From: Actinomycetes bacterium | GTDB lineage: Bacteria > Actinomycetota > Actinomycetes > Actinomycetales > Microbacteriaceae | Length of the DNA stretch: 9,848 nucleotides | Assembly: GCA_023457615.1 (NCBI GenBank) | Contig: JAEWKY010000026.1 | Coordinates: 1 to 9,848, forward strand | Direction of reading: 5' to 3' | Shown here: one piece after another, positions 1 through 6,006 of the stretch | Position numbering within the stretch: the stretch's first letter is position 1 | Layout of the letters: each line of letters starts with the position of its first letter | Position numbers and translations under genes: made by a program | The notes under the pieces: generated by a model | Databases searched by the model: none | What the model saw: only the letters and a program-made list of their open reading frames with translations | What the model was told of the DNA's origin: nothing

Positions 1-1226
1 ACCCACGCGAGTGCGACGCCGACCGGCGGCGCGAGGGCGCCGAGGAGGCAGGCGAGCAGGCCGACGACCGTCGCGACGGGTGCGGCCGGCGCCGCGAGCA
101 GGTTGGCCGGCACCCCGTAGACCGCGAGCGACGGGTCGAGCAGGAGGATCACGGGCTGACACGCGAGCTGCGCGGCGAGAGGCACGCTCAGCACCGCCGC
201 GAGCGCGTCGGGCAGCACGCGTCCGAGTGCGGTCGCGAGCGGACCCGAGAGCAGCAGCAGCCCCGCCGTCGCGAGCACCGAGAGGGCGAAGCCGTAGGAC
301 CGCGACAGCCAGGGGTCGGCGATCAGCAGGACGAGAGCCGCGGCGGCGAGGACGGGCACGCCGAGCGACGGACGGCCGAGGGCGACGGCGCCGAGCGCGA
401 ACCCCGCCATGACGGCGGCCCGGAGCACGCTCGGCTCGGGCGTCACGAGCACGACGAAGCCGAGGAGCGCGACGACGGCGAGGCCGATCCGCATCCCGCG
501 CGACGCCCCGAGGAGCGCCGAGATCGCGAGGGCGGCGCCGACGACGATCGCGCAGTTCGCCCCCGAGACCGCCGTCAGGTGACTGAGCGACGACGCCTTC
601 ATCGCGGCGTCGAGCGACTCGGGCACGCGCGTCGTGTCGCCGATCGCGAGTCCCGGCAGCAGACCGCCGCCCGGTTCGGGCAGCCCGCGCGACGCGTCGA
701 GGAACGACGATCGGATGCCGTGCGCCCACTCCAGCAGGGGCGGCGGCTCGGCCACGGGCTCGACGTCGCCACGGGGGAAGACGAGGAACGCGACATCCTC
801 TCCTGGCGCCGTCGTCTCGAGGTCGCCGCGGAGGATCACGGTCGCCCCGAGCGGTGGCCCCTGGCCGTCGCCGAACACGAGCACGGGAGCGCCCTCGACG
901 GCTCCGGCGAAGCGCCCCTCGACCGTGCGGCCGGTGACGACGACGGTGAGCTCGACCGACCTCCCGCTCTCGGCGGACGCGACGAGGTGCGCGGGCATCC
1001 GACTCGGCGCGGTGAGGGCGATGGATGCCGCCACGAGCGCCGCCACCGCGCACGGGAGGGCGACGAGGGCGAGCGCCCGCCGCCGCAGCGCCGCGAGGGA
1101 GACCAGGCCCGCGGCGGCCGTCGCGAGCCCCGCCGACGCGGGCGCGGCATCCGGGGAGCCGACGAGCACACCCGCGGCGATCCAGCCGACGACGACCGCG
1201 GGCAGGAGCCGCCACTGCGGCCTCAC
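1..1226 (-). CDS. comEC: ComEC/Rec2 family DNA-uptake channel protein (N-terminal part, runs off the window)
   Basis: Reading leftwards from a GTG at 1226-1224, the frame stays open for 408 codons to the window edge, so the C-terminal part is outside. Known family role: a polytopic membrane protein that moves single-stranded DNA into the cytoplasm during competence. Residues 1-70 are hydrophobic with two likely helices. Residues 85-165 form a soluble beta-rich stretch, as expected for the OB-like domain. The family signature SHLTAVSGANCAIV is at 215-228, PSVLRAAVM at 266-274, and the AQLACQPVILLLDPSL / NLLAAP region at 352-380, all inside the Competence domain. Family members are usually around 750 residues, often with a C-terminal metallo-beta-lactamase-like domain, so about half is missing. 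The start overlaps the comEA stop (GTGA), which indicates translational coupling. Identity is very secure; whether the cell is naturally competent cannot be judged from this window. Confidence 0.95.
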   Translation of the reverse strand, partial: MRPQWRLLPAVVVGWIAAGVLVGSPDAAPASAGLATAAAGLVSLAALRRRALALVALPCAVAALVAASIALTAPSRMPAHLVASAESGRSVELTVVVTGRTVEGRFAGAVEGAPVLVFGDGQGPPLGATVILRGDLETTAPGEDVAFLVFPRGDVEPVAEPPPLLEWAHGIRSSFLDASRGLPEPGGGLLPGLAIGDTTRVPESLDAAMKASSLSHLTAVSGANCAIVVGAALAISALLGASRGMRIGLAVVALLGFVVLVTPEPSVLRAAVMAGFALGAVALGRPSLGVPVLAAAALVLLIADPWLSRSYGFALSVLATAGLLLLSGPLATALGRVLPDALAAVLSVPLAAQLACQPVILLLDPSLAVYGVPANLLAAPAAPVATVVGLLACLLGALAPPVGVALAW

Positions 1227-1825
1227 ACCGTCACCAGGTCGCGCAGCGCCTCGAGCTTCGCCTCGCCGATGCCGCCGACATCGAGCAGGTCTTCGACGGC
1301 CTCGAAGCGCCCGTTGCGCTCGCGCCAGTCGAGGATCTTCGCCGCCGTCGCCGGCCCGATGCCGGGCAGGGTGTCGAGGGCCGCCGCGTCGGCGGTGTTG
1401 AGGTTCACCCGCCCGTCGGACGACATCCCCGGCGCCGTCGCGGACGCCTGACCCACGGCCGGCACGACGATCTGCTCGCCGTCGCTCACGAACCGCGCGA
1501 GGTTGAGCCCGGCGGCGTCGGCGGCCGGGGTGAACCCTCCCGCCGCGGCCACGGCATCCACCGCCCGGTCGCCGTCGTGCAGCTCGTAGAGGCCGGGGCG
1601 GGCCACCTCGCCGAGGATGTGCACGTAGATCGCCGTCGACGCGACATGGGCCTCCGTCTCGTCGCCCGGAGAGACGCCCGGCGCGATGACGCTCGACGTG
1701 CCGCGCGGCGTCACGGCGGTCGCGAACACCGCGATGCCGAGCCCGACGAGCACGACGACGAGCGCGACCCCCGCGACCCGTCTCACGCGGGCGCGGCGCG
1801 GGTCGGGTCCGGGGGTCGCGCTCAC
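1223..1825 (-). CDS. comEA: ComEA family DNA-binding competence protein
   Basis: The 200-residue protein is the envelope DNA receptor that hands double-stranded DNA to the uptake machinery. A short basic N-terminus (RRARVRR, 10-16) precedes one membrane helix at about 17-38. Next comes an SLBB-type domain (about 66-122, with YVHILGEVARPGLYEL). A glycine/serine linker leads to a tandem helix-hairpin-helix DNA-binding domain at 139-198, with hairpins LPGIG (153-157) and VGGIG (183-187). The order TM-SLBB-HhH is the classical Gram-positive ComEA layout and the length is normal. GTG at 1825 is chosen because a TANNNT box lies exactly 6 bases upstream and no Shine-Dalgarno is visible, so the transcript is probably leaderless. 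The last bases overlap the comEC start. leuS lies upstream on the same strand. Confidence 0.95.
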   Translation of the reverse strand: MSATPGPDPRRARVRRVAGVALVVVLVGLGIAVFATAVTPRGTSSVIAPGVSPGDETEAHVASTAIYVHILGEVARPGLYELHDGDRAVDAVAAAGGFTPAADAAGLNLARFVSDGEQIVVPAVGQASATAPGMSSDGRVNLNTADAAALDTLPGIGPATAAKILDWRERNGRFEAVEDLLDVGGIGEAKLEALRDLVTV

Positions 1826-1831
1826 GCGACG

Positions 1832-1858
1832 ACGCTACGGAGCCCCGGAGCGCGTCAG
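1832..1858 (-). promoter_or_regulatory. Predicted leaderless promoter of comEA-comEC
   Basis: On the minus strand, TAGCGT (1837-1832) matches the TANNNT -10 pattern. It is followed by exactly 6 bases and then the GTG start of comEA at 1825, so transcription would begin at the start codon. A possible -35, CTGACG (1858-1853), has a short 15-base spacer and is weak. No Shine-Dalgarno-like sequence precedes the GTG, which fits a leaderless mRNA. The same spacing occurs at three other starts in this window. Confidence 0.5.
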
Positions 1859-1871
1859 AGCCGAGATGCTC

Positions 1872-1909
1872 GAGCTCGTGGAGACCGCGGGCTCACGGAG
1901 CTCGTGGAG
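1872..1909. repeat. Pair of 12-bp direct repeats in the leuS-comEA gap
   Basis: GAGCTCGTGGAG occurs at 1872-1883 and again at 1898-1909, 26 bases apart. Both lie in the 112-base gap between leuS and comEA, upstream of the proposed comEA -35. The second copy abuts the hairpin element at the leuS 3' end. Each copy contains the palindrome GAGCTC. The repeats may be a tandem regulatory site or a small duplication; the sequence alone does not decide. Confidence 0.5.
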
Positions 1910-1944
1910 GGTTTCGATGCACCGGCTGCGCCGGCACTCAACCC
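1909..1944. repeat. Hairpin element at the leuS 3' end, resembling a dispersed Microbacteriaceae intergenic repeat
   Basis: Read on the minus strand, the element begins GGGTTGAGTGCCGGCG and ends GCATCGAAACCC. It has an inner perfect stem CCGGC/GCCGG (1922-1926 with 1930-1934, loop TGC) and an outer 5-bp stem GGGTT/AACCC (1909-1913 with 1940-1944). The pattern GGTTGAGT, hairpin, ATCGAAACC resembles short dispersed repeats I associate with intergenic regions of this family; that is recall, not a search. The leuS stop TGA (1940-1938) is part of the element's TTGAGT. The inner hairpin could also act as a weak terminator for leuS, but no U-tract follows. Confidence 0.6.
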
Positions 1945-4526
1945 GCGGGCTTGGTCGCGAAGCTCACGATCTTCGGCGCGCGCACGACGACGTTGACGAT
2001 CGCGCGGTCGCCGATCGAGCGGATCACGGCCTCCGACGCGCGGGCGAGCACCTCGAGCTCCCCCGAGTCGATCGTCGGAGCGACCTCGAGCCGGTCGCGC
2101 ACCTTGCCGTCGACCTGCACGACGGCCGTCACGACGTCCTCGACGAGGAGCGTCGGGTCGGCCTTGCGCAGCCCGGCGAACGCGACGCTGCCGGTGTAGC
2201 CGAGGCGCTCCCACATGTCCTCCGCCGTGTACGGCGCGAAGAGCGACACGATCACCGCGACCACCTCGATCGCCTCGCGCACGGCGGGATCGCCCGCGCC
2301 GGGGCCGGAATCGATGGTCTTGCGGATGACGTTGACGAGCTCCATGAGGCGCGCGACGACGACGTTGAACTTGAACGCCTCGAGCAGCCCGGGGGCGTCG
2401 GCGAGCAGGTGGTGCGTCGCGCGGCGCAGCGTCTTGTCGCCGCCCTTCCACTCGACATCCGGCGCCGAGGTGACCTCGCCCGCGATGCGCCACGCCCGCG
2501 CGAGGAACTTCGACGAGCCGGTCGGCGAGACGTCGGCCCAGTCGATGTCGTCCTCGGGCGGTCCGGCGAACGCCATCGTGAGGCGCAGCGCGTCGGCGCC
2601 GTAGGCCGTGAGCTCGCTCGCGAACTCGACGAGGTTGCCCTTCGACTTCGACATCTTGGCGCCGTCCATGAGCACCATGCCCTGGTTGAGCACCGCGCTG
2701 AACGGCTCGGTGAAGTCGACGTAGCCGAGGTCGAACAGCACCTTCGTGATGAACCGCGCGTAGAGCAGGTGCAGGATGGCGTGCTCGACGCCCCCGACGT
2801 ACTGGTCGACGGGAGCCCACTTGGAGGCCTCGGCCGGGTCGAACGCCTTCGTGGCGTCGTTCGGGTCGAGGAAGCGCAGGAAGTACCACGACGAGTCGAC
2901 GAAGGTGTCCATCGTGTCGGGGTCGCGGCGCGCGGGCCGTCCGTCGGGGAGCGTGGTCTCGACCCAGTCCGTGGCGGCGCCGAGCGGCGAGGCGCCCTTC
3001 GGCTTGAGGTCGAGACCCTCGGTCGCCGGCAGCACGATCGGCAGCTGATCCTCGGCCACGGGGTGCAGCGAGCCGTCCTCGGCGTGCAGGATCGGGATCG
3101 GCGTGCCCCAGAACCGCTGCCGCGAGATGAGCCAGTCGCGCAACCGGTAGGTCTTCGCGGCACGACCCGCGCCGAGCCGCTCGAGCAGCTCGACGGCCTT
3201 GCCCTTCGCGTTCGTGACGCTCAGCCCGTCGAGCGCGCCGGAGTTCACCAGGCGCCCGTCGCCGTGCAGCGCCTCGCCCGTCTCCTTCGGCGACAGCGGC
3301 TTCGACTGGGCCTCGAGCATCTCGGGCGTGATGACCGGGATGGCGCCCGTGATCGGCGCGTTCGTGTCGATCACGACGCGCACGGGGAGGTCGAAGGCGA
3401 TCGCGAAGTCGAGGTCGCGCTGGTCGTGCGCGGGCACGGCCATGATCGCCCCGTGACCGTAGTCGGCGAGCACGTAGTCCGCCGCCCAGATCGGCAGGCG
3501 CTCCCCGTTCACCGGGTTGACGGCGAATCTGTCGAGGAAGACGCCGGTCTTCGGGCGATCGGCATCCTGACGCTCGATCTCGGTGGAGCGCTGCACCTGC
3601 TCGAGGTAGTCCTGGAAGCGCATACGCACCTCCGCCGACGAGCCGGCGACGAGCTCCGCCGCGAGGTCGGAGTCGGGGGCGACGACCATGAACGTCGCGC
3701 CGAAGATCGTGTCGGGGCGGGTCGTGAAGACCGGCACCTTCTCCGCGCGACCCTCGACCTCGAACTCGATCTCGGCACCCGTGGAGCGTCCGATCCAGTT
3801 GCGCTGCATCGCGATCACCTTCGACGGCCACGAGCCCTCGAGCTGGTTGAGGTCGTCGAGCAGCCGGTCGGCGTAGTCGGTGATCTTGAAGTACCACTGG
3901 GTGAGCTTCTTCTTGACGACCATCGCGCCCGAGCGCTCCGACGTGCCGTCGGGCAGCACCTGCTCGTTGGCGAGCACGGTCTGGTCGACCGGATCCCAGT
4001 TGACGTACGAGGCCTTGCGGTAGGCGAGGCCCTTCTCGTAGAGCTTCAGGAACAGCCACTGGTTCCAGTGGTAGTACTCGGGGTCGGACGTGTGGAGCTC
4101 GCGGCTCCAGTCGAACGAGGCCCCGTACTTCACGAACGACGCCTTCTGCTGGGCGATGTTCGCGTACGTCCACTCGCGCGGGTCGACGCCGCGCTTGATG
4201 GCGGCGTTCTCCGCCGGGAGGCCGAACGAGTCCCAGCCGATCGGATGCAGCACGTTGAAGCCCTGCTGCCGCCAGTAGCGCGCGACGATGTCGCCGAACG
4301 CGAAGGCCTCGGCGTGACCCATGTGGAGGTCGCCCGAGGGGTAGGGGAACATGTCGAGCACGTACTTGCGCGGCTTGGTGTCGGAGACGCCGGCCGTCTC
4401 GAACGGCTTCGTCTCCTCCCAGCGGGCGATCCACTTCGCCTGGATGGCGGCGAAGTCGTAGTCGTTCTCGTCGCGCTCGTCGCGCGGCTGGGCGTCAGGC
4501 ATGGCATTCCCTGCGGTCGGGGTCAT
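1938..4526 (-). CDS. leuS: Leucyl-tRNA synthetase
   Basis: This 862-residue class Ia synthetase charges tRNA-Leu with leucine in the cytoplasm; the length is typical of bacteria. The HIGH-type motif is PYPSGDLHMGH (61-71) and KMSKS is at 624-628. The CP1 editing domain shows TTRPDT (268-273) and GHGAIMAVPAHDQRD (357-371), including the conserved editing Asp (368). RFWGTP is at 471-476. An anticodon-binding helical domain follows about residue 640, and a small C-terminal domain ends at VVRAPKIVSF. No cysteine occurs anywhere, so the Cys zinc ligands near residues 178-205 of other bacterial LeuRS are absent. ATG at 4526-4524 is chosen because GAGGAAG lies about 9 bases upstream; an internal ATG at residue 9 also has an AGGGA nearby and cannot be excluded. 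A leader-peptide attenuator precedes the gene. The stop codon sits inside a hairpin repeat. Confidence 0.98.
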   Translation of the reverse strand: MTPTAGNAMPDAQPRDERDENDYDFAAIQAKWIARWEETKPFETAGVSDTKPRKYVLDMFPYPSGDLHMGHAEAFAFGDIVARYWRQQGFNVLHPIGWDSFGLPAENAAIKRGVDPREWTYANIAQQKASFVKYGASFDWSRELHTSDPEYYHWNQWLFLKLYEKGLAYRKASYVNWDPVDQTVLANEQVLPDGTSERSGAMVVKKKLTQWYFKITDYADRLLDDLNQLEGSWPSKVIAMQRNWIGRSTGAEIEFEVEGRAEKVPVFTTRPDTIFGATFMVVAPDSDLAAELVAGSSAEVRMRFQDYLEQVQRSTEIERQDADRPKTGVFLDRFAVNPVNGERLPIWAADYVLADYGHGAIMAVPAHDQRDLDFAIAFDLPVRVVIDTNAPITGAIPVITPEMLEAQSKPLSPKETGEALHGDGRLVNSGALDGLSVTNAKGKAVELLERLGAGRAAKTYRLRDWLISRQRFWGTPIPILHAEDGSLHPVAEDQLPIVLPATEGLDLKPKGASPLGAATDWVETTLPDGRPARRDPDTMDTFVDSSWYFLRFLDPNDATKAFDPAEASKWAPVDQYVGGVEHAILHLLYARFITKVLFDLGYVDFTEPFSAVLNQGMVLMDGAKMSKSKGNLVEFASELTAYGADALRLTMAFAGPPEDDIDWADVSPTGSSKFLARAWRIAGEVTSAPDVEWKGGDKTLRRATHHLLADAPGLLEAFKFNVVVARLMELVNVIRKTIDSGPGAGDPAVREAIEVVAVIVSLFAPYTAEDMWERLGYTGSVAFAGLRKADPTLLVEDVVTAVVQVDGKVRDRLEVAPTIDSGELEVLARASEAVIRSIGDRAIVNVVVRAPKIVSFATKPAG

Positions 4527-4637
4527 GAGTGCTGCTTCCTCGTCGTCGTGAGTCCGGCACAGCGGTGGCTCCGCGACGAGGGGTCCGGCTGGCTAGGCCT
4601 CGTCGCGGCGGCGAAGGAGGAGCAGGGATGCGCGCAC
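4527..4637 (-). promoter_or_regulatory. leuS leader region: predicted leucine-responsive translational attenuator
   Basis: The 111-nt leader holds a leader peptide and three mutually exclusive segments. Segment 1, CCGCGACGAGG (4608-4598), overlaps the last leader codons. Segment 2, CCTCGTCGCGG (4581-4571), is its perfect 11-base complement, with a 16-base loop between them. Segment 3, CGACGAGG (4545-4538), repeats 8 bases of segment 1 and overlaps the leuS Shine-Dalgarno GAGGAAG. Segment 2 can therefore pair with 1 (SD free) or with 3 (SD hidden). Inference: when Leu-tRNA is scarce, a ribosome stalls on the Leu codons, leaves segment 1 exposed, 1:2 forms and leuS is translated. When it is plentiful, the ribosome reaches the stop, covers segment 1, and 2:3 blocks the SD. 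No U-run terminator is visible, which favours translational over transcriptional control. Confidence 0.75.
4593..4637 (-). CDS. leuS leader peptide, MRASLLLLRRRDEA
   Basis: GTG at 4637-4635 opens a 14-codon frame closed by TAG at 4595-4593. Codons 5-8 are four consecutive leucines (CTG CTC CTC CTT), including CTT, a codon rarely used in the surrounding genes. A run of three Arg codons follows. The frame starts exactly at the predicted transcription start, 6 bases after a TACCCT -10 box, so it would be translated from a leaderless mRNA. It ends 66 bases before the leuS ATG. Its last third contains segment 1 of the alternative hairpins. Four Leu codons directly upstream of leucyl-tRNA synthetase is the hallmark of leader-peptide attenuation. 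Classical attenuators upstream of leuS have been predicted in some Streptomyces, to my recollection. Confidence 0.75.
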   Translation of the reverse strand: MRASLLLLRRRDEA

Positions 4638-4643
4638 GGCTTC

Positions 4644-4673
4644 AGGGTAGCACCGGGGTCGGCACGGGGTCAG
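4644..4673 (-). promoter_or_regulatory. Predicted sigma70-type promoter of the leuS leader
   Basis: On the minus strand, -35 CTGACC (4673-4668) and -10 TACCCT (4649-4644) are separated by 18 bases. Six bases then precede the GTG of the leader peptide at 4637, the likely transcription start. The -35 contains the TGA stop codon of pabB, so leuS has its own promoter at the very end of pabB. No terminator separates the two genes, and read-through from pabB is possible. Confidence 0.6.
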
Positions 4674-5992
4674 GCGCGCACGCGCAGGGCGGCGAGCGGG
4701 GCGCGGGCCTTGAGCCGCATCTCCTCGTACTCCTCCTCCGGCACCGAGAGCGTCGTGATGCCGCCGCCCGCGCCGACCGAGGCGCCGTCGGCATCCATCA
4801 CGATCGTGCGGATCACCATCGCGAGGTCGGCCTGGCCGTCGAAGCCGAAGAAGCCGAAGGTGCCGGCGTAGGGGCCGCGCGGGCCCGACTCGAGCCGGTC
4901 GAGGATCTCGGTGGCCCGCAGCTTCGGCGCCCCCGTCATCGACCCCGCGGGGAAGCACGCGCCGAGGGCGTCGACGGCGGTGAGGCCCGGACGCAGCCGC
5001 CCGACGACCTCCGAGACGAGCTGATGCACGGCCGGGTAGCTCTCCACCGCGAGCAGGCTCGTCACGGCGATCGAGCCGAGCTCGCAGACGCGCGAGAGAT
5101 CGTTGCGCATGAGGTCGACGATCATGACGTTCTCGGCGCGCTCCTTCTCGCTCTCCCAGAGCTCGTTCGCGAGCTCCTCGTCGGCGATGTGGGTGTCGGC
5201 CCGCGGCCGGGTGCCCTTGATCGGACGCGTCTGCACGAGGCCCTCGGCATCCACCTCGATGAAGCGCTCGGGGCTCGCCGAGAGCAGGCTCGTGCCGCCG
5301 ATGCGCAGGAATCCGCCGTGGTGGCTCGCGGAGCTCGCACGCAGGGCGAGGTAGGTCGCGACGTCGTCGAAGGCGCCGTCGACCTCGGCCTGCGTGGTGA
5401 GGCAGATCTGGTACGTCTCGCCCTCGCGGATCGCCGCGAGGCACGCCCGCACGTCGGCGAGGTAGGTGGCCTCGTCGTCGCGCCAGCGCACCGGGGCGAC
5501 GCTCGGCGCCGACGGCGCGGGGGGCGGTGGATCGGCGAGCCGGGCGACGAGGTCGTCGCGCCAGGCGGCGAGCTCCCCCGTCCACTCGTCGCCGAGGGCG
5601 AGCAGGTCGGCGGTGCCCGCCTCGGCGTCGATCGCGAGCGCGCGGTCCACCCGCAGGAAGGCGGCCTCCGGATGCCGGGAGCGTCGCGTGACGGGCACGC
5701 CGGTGGTCTCCTCCCGCACCTCGTAGCCGACCCAGCCGACGAGACCGAGCCGGAAGCCGTCGAAGCCCGGGTAGGAGCGGTACAGCTCGATCGGCTCGCG
5801 GGCGAGCTCGGCGCGGAGGGTGTCGAGCACGCGTCCGCGCTCGGGCAGGATGCGGACCCCGCCGCCGAGCACGTGCACGCCGTGTCGCCCGCTGTCGAGC
5901 CAGAACAGGTCGCCACCCCCCGTGTCGAGGGTGCGGACAGCCGCCTCGGGATCGACGGCGAACCCCAGTGAATGACGCAGGAGCCGTCGCAT
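4670..5992 (-). CDS. pabB: Aminodeoxychorismate synthase component I
   Basis: This 440-residue enzyme converts chorismate plus ammonia to 4-amino-4-deoxychorismate, the first step towards 4-aminobenzoate and folate. The chorismate-binding domain fills about residues 165-435: GETYQICLT (191-199), SASPERF (237/238-243), PIKGT (257-261), ENVMIVDLMRNDL (287-299), FPAGSMTGAPK (347-357) and GGGITTLS (409-416). Lys259 in PIKGT is decisive. In aminodeoxychorismate synthases this Lys is the catalytic residue, whereas anthranilate synthase (TrpE) has Ala there. The N-terminal 150 residues are the less conserved Anth_synt_I_N-type half. The glutamine amidotransferase partner PabA is not in the window. 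ATG at 5992 is 11 bases from the divergent pabC start, with TAGGAT 6 bases upstream and at best a weak AGG, so the mRNA is likely leaderless. pabC next door performs the following step. Confidence 0.93.
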   Translation of the reverse strand: MRRLLRHSLGFAVDPEAAVRTLDTGGGDLFWLDSGRHGVHVLGGGVRILPERGRVLDTLRAELAREPIELYRSYPGFDGFRLGLVGWVGYEVREETTGVPVTRRSRHPEAAFLRVDRALAIDAEAGTADLLALGDEWTGELAAWRDDLVARLADPPPPAPSAPSVAPVRWRDDEATYLADVRACLAAIREGETYQICLTTQAEVDGAFDDVATYLALRASSASHHGGFLRIGGTSLLSASPERFIEVDAEGLVQTRPIKGTRPRADTHIADEELANELWESEKERAENVMIVDLMRNDLSRVCELGSIAVTSLLAVESYPAVHQLVSEVVGRLRPGLTAVDALGACFPAGSMTGAPKLRATEILDRLESGPRGPYAGTFGFFGFDGQADLAMVIRTIVMDADGASVGAGGGITTLSVPEEEYEEMRLKARAPLAALRVRA

Positions 5993-6006
5993 AGCCTGAT
6001 CCTATG
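5990..6006. promoter_or_regulatory. Symmetric bidirectional leaderless promoter between pabB and pabC
   Basis: The 17-base stretch is an inverted repeat, CATAG-N7-CTATG, whose outer CAT and ATG are the two divergent start codons. For pabC, the -10 is TAGCCT (5992-5997), 6 bases before ATG at 6004. For pabB, the -10 is TAGGAT (6004-5999 on the minus strand), 6 bases before its ATG at 5992. Each -10 begins on a base of the other gene's start codon. Both would place transcription start at the A of the ATG. No convincing -35 is seen on either side. Only 11 bases separate the genes, leaving no room for conventional 5' leaders. Confidence 0.65.

Noticed and set aside
1832..1900. Possible gene remnant on the plus strand reading YGAPERVRAEMLELVETAGS, reminiscent of the C-terminus of a luciferase-like monooxygenase
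   Set aside because: Only about 20 residues, no start or flanking homology, and it overlaps the proposed comEA promoter and one direct repeat. Chance is the simpler explanation.
4571..4608. The 11-bp hairpin in the leuS leader as an intrinsic transcription terminator
   Set aside because: No U-run follows the stem, and the second partner of the same segment overlaps the Shine-Dalgarno, so a translational switch fits better.
1686..4871. A 1061-codon open frame on the plus strand across comEA, leuS and the start of the pabB end
   Set aside because: It lies antisense to leuS, whose motifs are unmistakable. Its product is Arg/Asp/Glu/Val-rich low-complexity sequence typical of shadow frames in high-GC DNA.
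4670..5992. Anthranilate synthase component I (TrpE) as the identity of the chorismate enzyme
   Set aside because: The PIKGT motif with catalytic Lys259 and the adjacent pabC-like gene favour aminodeoxychorismate synthase; TrpE carries Ala in place of the Lys.
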